DNA of 64,000 nt from UBA3206 sp964548855 (lineage in GTDB: Bacteria > Bacillota_I > Bacilli_A > Acholeplasmatales > Anaeroplasmataceae): the NCBI GenBank assembly GCA_964548855.1, contig CAZJSR010000006.1, forward strand, positions 3,787-67,786, read 5' to 3'. Positions 55,522 through 64,000 of this stretch are shown one piece after another (the stretch's first letter is position 1; each line of letters begins with the position of its first letter). The notes under the pieces are model-generated. The model did not search any database, was not told the DNA's origin, and saw only the letters and a list, made by a program, of their open reading frames with translations. The position numbers and the translations under genes are program-made.

Positions 55522-56568
55522 TTAACGAGATACACGTCCTGAAGCATCTCCACCAGCTAGTTTTTCAACTTCTTCAACAGAAACTAAGTTGTAATCTCCA
55601 TTGATAGTGTGCTTTAATGCAGATGCAGCAACAGCGAATTCTAATGCTTCACCTTGAGTAGCCTTAGTCATCATACCATATACTAAACCACCAGCGAATG
55701 AATCTCCACCACCAACACGGTCGATGATTGGATTGATATCATATCTCTTAGATTGATAGAATTCTTCTCCATCATAGATTAATGCTTTCCATCCGTTGTA
55801 TGTAGCTGAGAAAGATTCACGTAATGTAGATACAACATACTTAAATCCAAATTCTTTAGCCATAGCTTTGAAGATACCTTCATATCCTGAAGCATCAGTC
55901 TTTCCACCAGTTACGTCAGCATCTGGCTTGAATCCTAAACAAAGTTCAGCATCTTCTTCATTTCCGATACAAACATCAACATACTTCATTAAAGGTTTCA
56001 TAATAGAAATTGCCTTTTCAGAAGACCATAATTTTTTACGGAAGTTTAAGTCAACAGAAACGATAACATCATGTTTCTTAGCACATTTTAATGCAGCTTC
56101 TAATACTTCAGCTGAAGCATCTGAAATAGCAGGAGTAATTCCTGACCAGTGGAACCATGCAGCATCTGCAAATATTTCATCAAAATTGAAATCATTTACT
56201 GAAGCTTCAGCAATAGCTGAATGAGCACGGTCATAAACTACTTGAGAAGCTCTCATTGAAGCTCCTGTTTCAGAGTAGTAAATACCAACTCTATCTCCTC
56301 CACGAGCGATTTTTGATGTATCAACACCATATCTTCTTAAAGAGTTAACTGCAGCTTGACCAATAGGGTTATTAGGTAACTTTGTTACGAAAGTTGCAGG
56401 AAGTCCATAGTTTGCGCATGAAACAGCAACGTTAGCTTCTCCTCCTCCGAAAATAATGTCAAATTGATTTGCTTGAACAAAACGAGTGTTAGCAGGTGTT
56501 GAAAGACGTAACATGATTTCTCCCATAGTTACTACTTTCTTAGAATCTTTGATTACTAAATTTTTCAT
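55522..56568 (-). CDS. kdgK: 2-keto-3-deoxygluconate kinase (PfkB family), first
   Basis: 348 aa. PfkB fold: GGGEANVAVSCANYG near the start, and DRVGGGDSFAGGLVYG with the catalytic Asp. Phosphorylates KDG to KDPG, the Eda substrate. Base composition is higher in G+C than its neighbours (26 of 60 in line 55861-55920), which may reflect high expression or transfer. Confidence 0.88.
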   Translation of the reverse strand: MKNLVIKDSKKVVTMGEIMLRLSTPANTRFVQANQFDIIFGGGEANVAVSCANYGLPATFVTKLPNNPIGQAAVNSLRRYGVDTSKIARGGDRVGIYYSETGASMRASQVVYDRAHSAIAEASVNDFNFDEIFADAAWFHWSGITPAISDASAEVLEAALKCAKKHDVIVSVDLNFRKKLWSSEKAISIMKPLMKYVDVCIGNEEDAELCLGFKPDADVTGGKTDASGYEGIFKAMAKEFGFKYVVSTLRESFSATYNGWKALIYDGEEFYQSKRYDINPIIDRVGGGDSFAGGLVYGMMTKATQGEALEFAVAASALKHTINGDYNLVSVEEVEKLAGGDASGRVSR

Positions 56569-56581
56569 ACTTTCTCCTTAA

Positions 56582-57058
56582 TTATTTTTCAATTTTAATT
56601 TTTATTACAGCTTTTTCAACTGTATTTCCATTTACGTCACACTTTGCTAAGTGCACGTCTTCAGTGTAAACTAATGCATATCCTTCTTCAAGAACGAACC
56701 ATTGTGCATCCTTAACTGAATCTACATCTCCACCGTTATATTTTGTAACATCCTTATCAGCATTATAAGGTGTAGTTACCTTAAGAGTTGGGTTAGAAAT
56801 ATCTGTATATGCAAAATATTCTTGTCCCTTTAAAACAACCTGTAAATCCATATAGTTTTCATGATTTTCAAAGAAAGTTTCTTCCTTTGGTTTTGCAACA
56901 TATGAATCACGGTTTAATATAACATTGTCTCCATCAATAAAATATTTACCAGGAGCCATAGCTAAAACATCATTATTTAATAAATAATCAATAGCTGTAT
57001 CAATATTCTTAGAAATTCCTTTATATCTATGAATATCCTTTAATTTTCCAATAATCAT
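56582..57058 (-). CDS. YhcH/YjgK/YiaL family protein
   Basis: 158 aa beta-sandwich (DUF386). The signature YMDLQVVLKGQEYFAY and VLEEGYALVYTEDVHLAKC carry the conserved metal His and acidic residues. Members are linked to uronate, sialic acid and galactoside use; the reaction is unproven. AGGAG site. Sits between the two PfkB kinases. Confidence 0.88.
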   Translation of the reverse strand: MIIGKLKDIHRYKGISKNIDTAIDYLLNNDVLAMAPGKYFIDGDNVILNRDSYVAKPKEETFFENHENYMDLQVVLKGQEYFAYTDISNPTLKVTTPYNADKDVTKYNGGDVDSVKDAQWFVLEEGYALVYTEDVHLAKCDVNGNTVEKAVIKIKIEK

Positions 57059-57069
57059 TTTATATTCTC

Positions 57070-58092
57070 CTATCTTTGTACTTCTGCAGTACCATTAGAT
57101 GCCATAAATGTTTCAATATCTTCACAAGATAGTACACAAGCATCTCCATATATAGTATGTTTCAATACACTAGTATTTAAACCATAAGAAACCGCATATG
57201 TTGGATTTTTAAAATCTTTTAATAATCCATGGATAACTCCAGATGCAAAAGCATCTCCTCCACCAATTCTATCATAGATATTAAATCTAATTGGATCAGA
57301 AATATAGTCTTCATTCTTAGAGTAATAGTATCCTGCTAATGAATTTTCAGTAGCACTATAAACAACTCTATCTGTACCAAATACATATGTTACACCATAT
57401 TTTTCCATCATCTTAGGGAATACATTTTTTCTCTTTTCATGCATAGAAGCATCTTTCTTATCTTCATCTAATTCTATTCCAAGAATAGTATTACAATCAA
57501 AGAAACTTGCAAATACAATGTCACAATATTTAATCATTTCACGATAAGCAGGAATAGCTTCTTCGATTGTCCATAATTTTGCACGATAATTGAAATCAAA
57601 TGATACTTTTATTCCATGTTCTTTACAATATTTTGCACATTCAATTGCAAATACTTTTACTCTTTCATTTAATGCAAGAGAAATACCAGAAACATGGAAC
57701 CAAGTTGCACCTTTAAATACTTCATCTAAATTAAACTCATCTAGTTGAATACGTGTTATTGCTGAATGTTTACGATTATAAATAACTTTACTAGGTCTTC
57801 CACCGAAACCAGTTTCAAGGAAGTATATACCCATAGTAGTTGAACCACGAACTATATAGTCAGTATTAACCCCATTAGAACGAAGATGAGCAATCGCACC
57901 ATCTCCAAGTTGATTAGGAGGTAGTTTTGACATAAAATATGTTTTATGTCCCATATGCGCTAAAGCAACTGCAACATTTGCTTCTCCACCACCATAATTA
58001 GCGATGTATGAATGAGTTTGATTGATTGTATAATTATCAGGTGTAGATAGTCTTAACATTATCTCACCAAAAGTTATAATTTTTTCTTCCAT
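57070..58092 (-). CDS. PfkB-family sugar kinase, second KDG-kinase-like
   Basis: 340 aa, paralogue of the first: GGGEANVAVALAHMG, DRIGGGDAFASGVIHG. The N-terminus and C-terminus (EVQR) align with the other kinase. The two together may act on different keto-deoxy-sugars, or one may be regulatory. AAAGGAGG site, 32 bp after eda. Confidence 0.87.
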   Translation of the reverse strand: MEEKIITFGEIMLRLSTPDNYTINQTHSYIANYGGGEANVAVALAHMGHKTYFMSKLPPNQLGDGAIAHLRSNGVNTDYIVRGSTTMGIYFLETGFGGRPSKVIYNRKHSAITRIQLDEFNLDEVFKGATWFHVSGISLALNERVKVFAIECAKYCKEHGIKVSFDFNYRAKLWTIEEAIPAYREMIKYCDIVFASFFDCNTILGIELDEDKKDASMHEKRKNVFPKMMEKYGVTYVFGTDRVVYSATENSLAGYYYSKNEDYISDPIRFNIYDRIGGGDAFASGVIHGLLKDFKNPTYAVSYGLNTSVLKHTIYGDACVLSCEDIETFMASNGTAEVQR

Positions 58093-58124
58093 AATTGCCT
58101 CCTTTAAGGCGGTAAATATTATTA

Positions 58125-58772
58125 CTAAGCAGCTTTAGCAGCTTGGTATTCAGCTATGAACTTCTTAGCTGTTTCAGTAACTAATTCAAAGTCACCTTTC
58201 TTCGCACCAGCAGTTAAACTTGAACCTGCAGATACAGCGATTACTCCAGCCTTAACCCAGTCTTTAATATTGTCAATATCAACACCACCAGATGGCATAA
58301 CATTAGCATAAGGAATAGGTCCTTTAATATCTTTAACAAATCTAGGTCCTAAAATATCTCCAGGGAATGCCTTAATTACATCACATCCAGCTTCCATAGC
58401 AGTAACAGCTTCCTTAATTGACATAATTCCAGGAATATATGGAACTTGATAACGATTTGCTAATTTCGCAACTTCTAAATTGAATGATGGCGCAACAATG
58501 AATTGTGCTCCTGCTTCAATTGCACCTTTACAAGTTTCAGGGTCTAAAACTGAACCAGCACCGATGATAACATCTTTACGATCAGCATATTTTTCAGTTA
58601 AGTCCTCGATAATTGTACGCGCTCTAGGTACTGTATAAGTTAATTCAATTGCTTTAACTCCACCTTCGATGCAAGCATCTGCTATTTTAATAGCTTCTTC
58701 TTTACTTTTTCCTCTAACTACAGCTACAACACCGATATTAGAGATTTGATTTAAAGCGTCAAATTTTTTCAT
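58125..58772 (-). CDS. eda: 2-keto-3-deoxy-6-phosphogluconate aldolase
   Basis: 215 aa, class I aldolase. VAVVRGKSKEEA, FIVAPSFN, and the Schiff-base Lys in CDVIKAFPGD. Splits KDPG to pyruvate and glyceraldehyde-3-P. First gene of the cluster. Confidence 0.93.
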   Translation of the reverse strand: MKKFDALNQISNIGVVAVVRGKSKEEAIKIADACIEGGVKAIELTYTVPRARTIIEDLTEKYADRKDVIIGAGSVLDPETCKGAIEAGAQFIVAPSFNLEVAKLANRYQVPYIPGIMSIKEAVTAMEAGCDVIKAFPGDILGPRFVKDIKGPIPYANVMPSGGVDIDNIKDWVKAGVIAVSAGSSLTAGAKKGDFELVTETAKKFIAEYQAAKAA

Positions 58773-58813
58773 TTTTTTATATCCTCTTTCTAAAATAATT
58801 TGTTTACCTATTT

Positions 58814-58842
58814 ATTATAGAATTATTCGTATTTTTTGTCAA
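58814..58842 (-). promoter_or_regulatory. Consensus promoter of the uronate operon
   Basis: Minus strand: TTGACA (58837-58842), 17-bp spacer, TATAAT (58814-58819). CAATTG overlaps the -35. An operator is not clear. Confidence 0.75.
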
Positions 58843-58940
58843 TTGTAATGTGCATTCTAAGTAATTATTAACAAAAAAAGGTAATTTATTTCTTTTTTTA
58901 AAAATAGAATGAATAAAATATGATATTATTTATTTAAATA

Positions 58941-58968
58941 AACAAAAAAACCACAAAATTGTGGTTTA
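58941..58968 (-). terminator. Terminator of the obg unit
   Basis: AAACCACAA/TTGTGGTTT followed on the minus strand by T-run. Overlaps the obg stop codon. Confidence 0.85.
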
Positions 58969-60249
58969 ATCTCTAAATTCAAATTCGTAATCTAATACTC
59001 TAACTATGTCTCCATCTTTACATCCAAGACGTCTTAGTTCATCATCTACACCAAAACTTCTAAGTTGTCTTGTAAATCTAATAACGGCAGATTCTTGATT
59101 TAAATTTGTCATCGCTAAAATTCTTTCAAGTGGTTTACCTACAACATTAAATACTCCATCAGTATCACGAACAATTTCGAATATTTTTTCTTCTTCTTTG
59201 AAAGTATATTCAACAAAATCAGATTTTTCATCTTCTTCAATTAAACTAAATTGTTCTGTTACATCTAATAAATCAGCAATCTCATATACTAGTTTATCAG
59301 TATTCTCATGTGTATAAGCGCTAATAGGAATAACTTTAGTATCAGGATATTTTTCTTTAAATCTTGATAAATTTTCCATAGCTCCATCTAAGTCCATTTT
59401 ATTTGCAACAATAATCATAGGTCGTTTACTTAAATTCATTTTATAAGATTTAAGTTCAGCATTAATAATTTCATAATCATCTAATGGATCTCTTCCTTCA
59501 CTACCAGCCATATCAATAACATGTACAATAACGCGACATCTTTCGATATGCTTCAAAAATTGAAGCCCAAGCCCTAGTCCTTGACTAGCACCTTCAATTA
59601 TTCCAGGTAAATCAGCCATAACAAAACTACGCTTAAAATCAGGTACACGAACCATTCCTAGATTTGGAACTAATGTTGTAAAGTGATATGCAGCTATCTT
59701 AGGTCTTGCAGCACTTACAGCGCTAATTAAAGTAGATTTCCCAACACTAGGAAATCCAACAAGACCACAATCAGCTAAAACTTTTAATTCACAGCGAATA
59801 AATCTTTTAACACCTGGTTCACCTTTTTCGCTGAAATCAGGACATTTATTAATACCAGTTGCGAAGGCCATATTACCTCTACCACCTCTACCGCCAGCGG
59901 CAACGATGAATTTTTGACCATTTTTTGTTATATCACCAATTACTTGATTTGTATCGATATCATAAATAGTAGTACCTAGCGGTACATGAATATAACTATC
60001 TTCAGCCTTGGCACCGAACATACCCTTATTCTTTCCATTTTCTCCATCTTTACCCTTAATAACTTTCATGTATTTAAGATCTAAAAGTGTTGATAGTCCT
60101 TCATCTCCAATAAAAATGATATCTCCACCTTTACCTCCTGAACCACCAAATGGTCCCCCTCTTTCAACCTTTAATTCACGACGATAAGCAACAATACCAT
60201 TACCACCTTTACCACCGTTAACTTCAAGTTTTACTTCATCTATAAACAT
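58966..60249 (-). CDS. obg: GTPase Obg (CgtA)
   Basis: 427 aa. Gly-rich Obg fold (GGKGGNGIVAYRREL), G1 GFPSVGKST, G3 DLPGIIEGA, G4 NKMD, and C-terminal OCT domain (RFTRQLRSFGVDDELR). Needed for late 50S assembly and stress control. AGGAGG site. A hairpin precedes it (60268-60292). Confidence 0.96.
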   Translation of the reverse strand: MFIDEVKLEVNGGKGGNGIVAYRRELKVERGGPFGGSGGKGGDIIFIGDEGLSTLLDLKYMKVIKGKDGENGKNKGMFGAKAEDSYIHVPLGTTIYDIDTNQVIGDITKNGQKFIVAAGGRGGRGNMAFATGINKCPDFSEKGEPGVKRFIRCELKVLADCGLVGFPSVGKSTLISAVSAARPKIAAYHFTTLVPNLGMVRVPDFKRSFVMADLPGIIEGASQGLGLGLQFLKHIERCRVIVHVIDMAGSEGRDPLDDYEIINAELKSYKMNLSKRPMIIVANKMDLDGAMENLSRFKEKYPDTKVIPISAYTHENTDKLVYEIADLLDVTEQFSLIEEDEKSDFVEYTFKEEEKIFEIVRDTDGVFNVVGKPLERILAMTNLNQESAVIRFTRQLRSFGVDDELRRLGCKDGDIVRVLDYEFEFRD

Positions 60250-60267
60250 AATAAGACCTCCTTATTG

Positions 60268-60292
60268 AAAAAAGATACCCGTTTTGGGTATC
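60268..60292 (-). terminator. Hairpin between rpmA and obg
   Basis: GATACCC/GGGTATC stem with GTTTT loop followed by six T on the minus strand. Probably attenuates, as obg has no obvious promoter of its own. Confidence 0.7.
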
Positions 60293-60301
60293 TCATATTA
60301 A

Positions 60302-60586
60302 TTATTCTTCACAAGGATAAACAGATACTTGTTTCTTATCGCGTCCAACACGCTCAAATTTTACAACACCTGTAATCTTCGCAAATAATGTATCGTCTCC
60401 ACCACGTCCAACATTGTTTCCAGGTAAAACTTTAGTTCCTCTTTGACGATATAAGATTGACCCCGCAGTGGCAAATTGACCATCTGATTTCTTAGCACCA
60501 AGACGTTTACTTTCAGAGTCACGTCCGTTCTTTGTAGAACCTACTCCTTTTTTAGAAGCAAATAATTGAATATTTAATGATAACAT
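60302..60586 (-). CDS. rpmA: 50S ribosomal protein L27
   Basis: 94 aa. Ends in the standard L27 core (GSTKNGRDSESKRLGAKKSDGQ). It has the N-terminal extension LSLNIQLFASKKG that Bacillota L27 carry, cleaved by Prp after the Phe. AGGAGG site. Confidence 0.97.
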   Translation of the reverse strand: MLSLNIQLFASKKGVGSTKNGRDSESKRLGAKKSDGQFATAGSILYRQRGTKVLPGNNVGRGGDDTLFAKITGVVKFERVGRDKKQVSVYPCEE

Positions 60587-60597
60587 AAGAGCACCTC

Positions 60598-60906
60598 CTA
60601 TTTTTTATATTTTATATACTTAGGAAATTGTTTTTCCAAATCTTTTAATGTAAACTCAAGAACTTCTAAAAGTTTACACGCAATTTTATATTCTAAATCA
60701 ACACAAAATGAAGTATAACCTACATCTAAAATGATATTAGATAAATTGTAACTTGGTTCTAAAAGTTCAATTGCATTTCTAGTCATATAAATTGCAGTTG
60801 AAATCGAAGCACATACTATATCAGTTCCATATTCGGATGCATCAGCATGCCCTTCAATAATTATATTGTAATTTTTATTATTTTTAATAATTTTATATTT
60901 TGTCAT
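60598..60906 (-). CDS. prp: Ribosomal-processing cysteine protease Prp (YsxB)
   Basis: 102 aa. The dyad appears as His20 (EGHADASEYG) and Cys32 (DIVCASIS). Cleaves the N-terminal extension of L27. Sits between rplU and rpmA, as usual. Confidence 0.93.
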   Translation of the reverse strand: MTKYKIIKNNKNYNIIIEGHADASEYGTDIVCASISTAIYMTRNAIELLEPSYNLSNIILDVGYTSFCVDLEYKIACKLLEVLEFTLKDLEKQFPKYIKYKK

Positions 60907-60911
60907 ATAAA

Positions 60912-61211
60912 TTAAGCATTGATTGATTCAATAACAAGCTTAGTATAAGATTGACGGTGACCTTGTTTTTTACGATAATCTTTCTTAGGTTTGTACTTGA
61001 AAACGATAATTTTCTTTCCACGTCCTTGTTTTTCAACTTTAGCAGTTACAGTAGCACCTTGAACATAAGGAGCACCTACAGTTCCATTAACATAAAGAAC
61101 CTTATCTAAAGTTACAGTTTCACCTTCAGCAGCTTCAAGCTTTTCAACATAAATAGCAGACCCTTGTTCTACTTTGTATTGCTTTCCACCAGTTTCTACG
61201 ATTGCATACAT
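60912..61211 (-). CDS. rplU: 50S ribosomal protein L21
   Basis: 99 aa. MYAIVETGGKQYKVEQGS and FKYKPKKDYRKKQGHRQ match L21. AGGAGG site. First gene of the rplU-prp-rpmA-obg unit. Confidence 0.97.
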   Translation of the reverse strand: MYAIVETGGKQYKVEQGSAIYVEKLEAAEGETVTLDKVLYVNGTVGAPYVQGATVTAKVEKQGRGKKIIVFKYKPKKDYRKKQGHRQSYTKLVIESINA

Positions 61212-61301
61212 GTCGTTACACCTCCTGATAAAATTTAAGACTCACTATTAAGGTAGATTTTAAATCATTTTTGACCTTTTCTAAGTGGTGCATGTTACAA
61301 C
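61212..61301 (-). promoter_or_regulatory. Candidate L21 leader RNA
   Basis: About 90 nt of 5' leader. Nested pairing is visible: CACT/AGTG enclosing AAGGT/ACCTT. Position matches the autoregulatory L21 leader of Firmicutes. Fit to the family model was not tested. Confidence 0.5.
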
Positions 61302-61307
61302 AAATTA

Positions 61308-61336
61308 ATTTTACTATAACAATTTTCGATTGTCAA
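61308..61336 (-). promoter_or_regulatory. Promoter of rplU operon
   Basis: Minus strand: TTGACA (61331-61336), 17-bp spacer, TAAAAT (61308-61313). Confidence 0.75.
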
Positions 61337-61339
61337 TGA

Positions 61340-61867
61340 TTATTTTATTAATTCTTCTTTAATTAATTTAAAAATTTCTACTTCTCTTATAAGAAATCTT
61401 TCGATTAGATTATTTCCCTCTTTGTTTATATATTCTAAGTTAGCATTAATAGCAGTATCTATGTCAATTAAAACAGACTCACACATATCTTCTATTTCAG
61501 ATTTTGTTGGTGATGGTTTTATTAATTCAAGAGGTTTTGCCACAAAATAATAACTTGTATTTTCCCAAATTTTATTTCCATCAGAAAACTTTACACTCTT
61601 CCATGTGTCAACATAGTATCCATATTCTTTAATACTTTTTTCATCAACGATTATTCCAACTTCTTCTTTAGTTTCACGAATCGCAGCATCTAATATAGAT
61701 TCATTACTATCTACACCACCACCTGGAAGCTTGTATGTATTATTCCTACTAGCATGTGATAAATAGATTTTCTTATCTTTAATTATAATAATTCTTGCAG
61801 AAGTTCTTCTTATAAAATCAAATGACATATCGTAATCTTTTAAGTCTGTTTTACCTAATAGTCTCAT
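61340..61867 (-). CDS. NUDIX hydrolase
   Basis: 175 aa. NUDIX box GGGVDSNESILDAAIRETKE then EVGI, fitting GX5EX7REUXEEXGU. Substrate unknown. One base after the DUF697 gene stop. Confidence 0.9.
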   Translation of the reverse strand: MRLLGKTDLKDYDMSFDFIRRTSARIIIIKDKKIYLSHASRNNTYKLPGGGVDSNESILDAAIRETKEEVGIIVDEKSIKEYGYYVDTWKSVKFSDGNKIWENTSYYFVAKPLELIKPSPTKSEIEDMCESVLIDIDTAINANLEYINKEGNNLIERFLIREVEIFKLIKEELIK

Positions 61868-61868
61868 T

Positions 61869-62843
61869 TTATTCCACCACTATTTCTGTTGGTTCAAGTT
61901 TTGAATCCTTATTTTTTGGTTTAAATAGACTAATGACCTTTTTAGGAACAAAAGTAAATGAATCTGATATTAATTGTGGAATCAATTTTGCAGATTCTTT
62001 ACATGCTGAATGTCTGATTGATTCTCTAGAAATAACTTCTCCATCTTTAAATAAATATTTTCTTGTTACAACACCAATTCTTAATGTTAAAAGAGCATTT
62101 GTAACACCTTGCATAATAGAAGCGATTACAGGTTTTATAAAAGGTATTTCTCCTAAGGAAGTAACTGCACTATTTGGTAAAATATCATCTAAAGATAAGC
62201 TTTCAAGACCATTTGCAATTAAGGCAGTAGTTAAAACCTTCATAGATAGTTTACTTAAATTTCTCATATTTGGTCTAAAACCACATTTCATAACTAGTTC
62301 TTTAATTAAATTTAAGTTAATTGCATAAACCGTAAACATATCAACTTTTTCATTTTGACTAATAGCTGTAGAAATCATAACTGTTTTTGCATTTTTTATA
62401 ATAATTTCATTTAAATTTTTTCTTATAGAAGTATCAAAAACAACTTGTAAATTAATCTTTAATTCGTCAATGTTGTGATATTTCGTTAATAAATTCACAT
62501 CATGTTCATTTAAATTATTATTTTTAACAATATTTTTTGCAACCTTCTTATATAAATGATTATACTTACTATTATTTGGATCATCAAAAGTTGTTATAAC
62601 ATCAAGTGAAGGTGAAAAAACAATAATTCTTATTGGATTTAAGAATAAGAAATAAACTAATACAACAACTAAAATATAAAAAGTCCATTCAATATATTTG
62701 CCAAATTTGGCAATATTGCCTAGTTTTTCACCAACAGTTATCACAGAACTTATAAGCATTAAAATAAAAATAATTAATGCTCCAATTCCTAAACAATAAA
62801 ATATAGGACTAATTTTTCTTTTCTTTTTAATTTTTTTACTCAT
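61869..62843 (-). CDS. DUF697 (YcjF-like) membrane protein
   Basis: 324 aa. Two N-terminal helices (FYCLGIGALIIFILMLISS and WTFYILVVVLVYFLFL). The C-terminal TAISQNEKVDMFTVYAIN and IMQGVTNALLTLRIGVVTRKYL match DUF697. Function unknown. ATG preceded by GGAG and overlapping the DUF308 gene by 8 bp; an upstream TTG at 62858 lies before that site. Confidence 0.78.
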   Translation of the reverse strand: MSKKIKKKRKISPIFYCLGIGALIIFILMLISSVITVGEKLGNIAKFGKYIEWTFYILVVVLVYFLFLNPIRIIVFSPSLDVITTFDDPNNSKYNHLYKKVAKNIVKNNNLNEHDVNLLTKYHNIDELKINLQVVFDTSIRKNLNEIIIKNAKTVMISTAISQNEKVDMFTVYAINLNLIKELVMKCGFRPNMRNLSKLSMKVLTTALIANGLESLSLDDILPNSAVTSLGEIPFIKPVIASIMQGVTNALLTLRIGVVTRKYLFKDGEVISRESIRHSACKESAKLIPQLISDSFTFVPKKVISLFKPKNKDSKLEPTEIVVE

Positions 62844-63363
62844 TATCTTCAACTCCAATTTCTTTTTTATATTTCATGATTTTCTTAATTAAAGTAATAA
62901 ATATAACAATTGCAATTATAAAAAATAAACTACTAATAACAATATTTGACATAAATGTATGATTAATACTTGAAATCAACACAATCATTGCTAAATATTT
63001 TAAAGAATCAATTAATAATTGATTTAATTTTTTTTCAGCAACAACAATTCTCATAACTGGAATAATAATATATAAAATACCACAGGTAAATGTAACATAT
63101 TTGTAATTTGAAAATTTAAAAGATACAACACCAATAATTATAGCGAAAAATCCTTCTATTATATCGAAAATATATTCTTTTTTTCCCATTAAATTAATAT
63201 CCGCAAAAATTAATCTTATAAGTCCATCAATTACTAGAAAACTTGAAACAATCTTAAGAGTAATGCTATAAGTCAAATCACTAGGGGCTAATGCATACAT
63301 TAATCCAAATGCTAAAAATATCAAAATAGCTATGCATCTTTTACTTTTGAAAACTACCTTCAT
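62836..63363 (-). CDS. DUF308 / HdeD-like membrane protein
   Basis: 175 aa, about six helices with GFFAIIIGVVSF typical of DUF308 repeats. GGGGG site before the ATG. Probably co-transcribed with the DUF697 and NUDIX genes. Function unknown. Confidence 0.7.
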   Translation of the reverse strand: MKVVFKSKRCIAILIFLAFGLMYALAPSDLTYSITLKIVSSFLVIDGLIRLIFADINLMGKKEYIFDIIEGFFAIIIGVVSFKFSNYKYVTFTCGILYIIIPVMRIVVAEKKLNQLLIDSLKYLAMIVLISSINHTFMSNIVISSLFFIIAIVIFITLIKKIMKYKKEIGVEDNE

Positions 63364-63404
63364 ATTAAATCCCCCTTATTTTAAAACAATTATACCATAA
63401 TTAA

Positions 63405-63434
63405 TAAAAAAAACTCTAGATTTCTCTAAAGTTT
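63405..63434 (-). terminator. Terminator of thioredoxin gene
   Basis: AAACTCTAGA/TCTAAAGTTT stem (one mismatch), TTTC loop, and eight T on the minus strand. Confidence 0.75.
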
Positions 63435-63462
63435 TATATTATATGCAAAATTTAAACAAATT

Positions 63463-63759
63463 TTAATTATTATATACATCATAAATAACATCTACTGGTA
63501 CAAAACCATTAATTTTTTTTGTTATTTTTCCATCTTTAAACATTAATAGCATTGGAATAGACTCTACATTAAATAAAGAAGATAATTCCATTTGTTCATC
63601 AACATTTATCTTACCAATAATGTATTCATCTCCTAATGAATCAATAATTTGTCCTAACATTCTACAAGGACTACACCATGGTGCCCAAAAATCTATTAAT
63701 ATTTTCTTATTATGAGAAATAACTTCTTTAAAATTTTCATTTGTTACTTTAATAATCAT
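63463..63759 (-). CDS. trxA: Thioredoxin
   Basis: 98 aa. Active site WAPWCSPCRML, i.e. WCSPC rather than WCGPC. cis-Pro in SIPMLLMF. Short for a thioredoxin (usual 105). GGAGGT site. No trxB seen nearby. Confidence 0.9.
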   Translation of the reverse strand: MIIKVTNENFKEVISHNKKILIDFWAPWCSPCRMLGQIIDSLGDEYIIGKINVDEQMELSSLFNVESIPMLLMFKDGKITKKINGFVPVDVIYDVYNN

Positions 63760-63862
63760 AATAAAACCTCCTTATCTATATTCTATAACATAATAAAAAA
63801 GTTATCCATTAATATGCTTACAATTGAAGGAAATAAAATTTTGAATTTTTTTTATTTTTTTG

Positions 63863-63891
63863 TTGACAATAAGGTAATTATTATATATAAT
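63863..63891 (+). promoter_or_regulatory. Consensus promoter of the tRNA unit
   Basis: TTGACA (63863-63868), 17-bp spacer, TATAAT (63886-63891), 56 bp upstream of tRNA-Gly. Confidence 0.85.
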
Positions 63892-63947
63892 TTAAATCGT
63901 GATATTAATAACCAGTAACTTCTATTATATGATTTGTTCACATATAT

Positions 63948-64000
63948 GCGGGTGTAGTTTAATGGTAGAACCTCAGCCTTCCAAGCTGACTACGAGGGTT
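63948..64000 (+). tRNA. tRNA-Gly (TCC), truncated by the window end
   Basis: GCGGGTG acceptor start, D-arm with TTTAATGGTAGAA, anticodon loop CTTCCAA giving TCC, and TpsiC arm start GAGGGTT. The 3' end lies beyond the window. Confidence 0.95.

Noticed and set aside
55796..56224. 142-aa plus-strand frame opposite kdgK
   Set aside because: Antisense shadow of the sugar kinase, no ribosome binding site.
1..64000. Mycoplasma-type genetic code (TGA = Trp)
   Set aside because: Trp is written TGG throughout, and recD2 ends in TGA.

Overview
The window is a low-GC (roughly 28 % by eye) chromosomal segment from a Bacillota/Bacilli-type bacterium. Supporting evidence is an alaS T-box, an alaS-ruvX-DUF1292-methyltransferase cluster, an rplU-prp-rpmA-obg cluster with a Prp-cleaved L27 extension, YneF, PlsY/PlsC, RecD2, and AGGAGG/GGTGAT ribosome binding sites. 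TGG encodes Trp and TGA is used as a stop, so it is not a Mycoplasma-code organism. A SpoIVFA/SpoIVFB-like pair beside a CotJ cluster suggests a spore-forming lineage, or one descended from spore formers. An Erysipelotrichales-like uncultured gut group is my best guess, but this is inference.

Layout. 0-1 kb: RNase III-like gene with two dsRNA-binding domains and three frameshifts. 1-9 kb: MATE exporter, murD, DUF2188, then a nadD-nadE-recD2-small ORF operon. 9-14 kb: XRE regulator, T-box, alaS-ruvX-DUF1292-O-methyltransferase. 14-18 kb: TetR regulator divergent from a two-ATPase/one-permease ABC exporter. 18-25 kb: TIM-barrel isomerase, LysM amidase, Y-family polymerase plus YolD, then a phospholipid operon (flippase-like, pssA, psd, PAP2). 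25-31 kb: metF, MetH activation protein, metH, luxS, YggS, NAD(P)HX repair. 31-36.5 kb: radC, spoIVFA/B-like, CotJ cluster, ferredoxin, YneF, plsC, plsY. 36.7-41.7 kb: topoisomerase IV (parE-parC). 42-45 kb: nucleoside kinase and a Fic-like protein that has lost the catalytic motif. 45-47.5 kb: a 2.5-kb AT-rich gene desert. 47.5-54.5 kb (all minus strand): alcohol dehydrogenase, deoB, nucleoid-associated protein, Xer recombinase, hemW, a second MATE, DUF4250. 54.5-58.8 kb: unsaturated-uronate catabolism (eda, two KDG-kinase-like genes, YhcH, kduI). 58.9-63.8 kb: obg-rpmA-prp-rplU, NUDIX, two membrane proteins, thioredoxin. The window ends inside a tRNA-Gly(TCC).

The most important structural observation is a near-perfect dif site at 45605-45632, inside the gene desert. 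Genes left of it lie mostly on the + strand, and every protein gene right of it lies on the - strand. The window therefore spans the replication terminus, with the replichores meeting at dif. A roughly 110-bp imperfect palindrome starts a few bases from dif. The noncoding spans at 41.7-42.15 kb and 46-47.5 kb share a family of degenerate palindromic repeats. parE/parC, a Xer recombinase and a nucleoid-associated protein all lie within 10 kb of dif.

Other points worth following up: an NAD synthetase whose glutaminase cysteine is serine, the pseudo-Fic protein, a CotJA-CotJB fusion, and a cysteine-rich tail on the DUF1292 protein.
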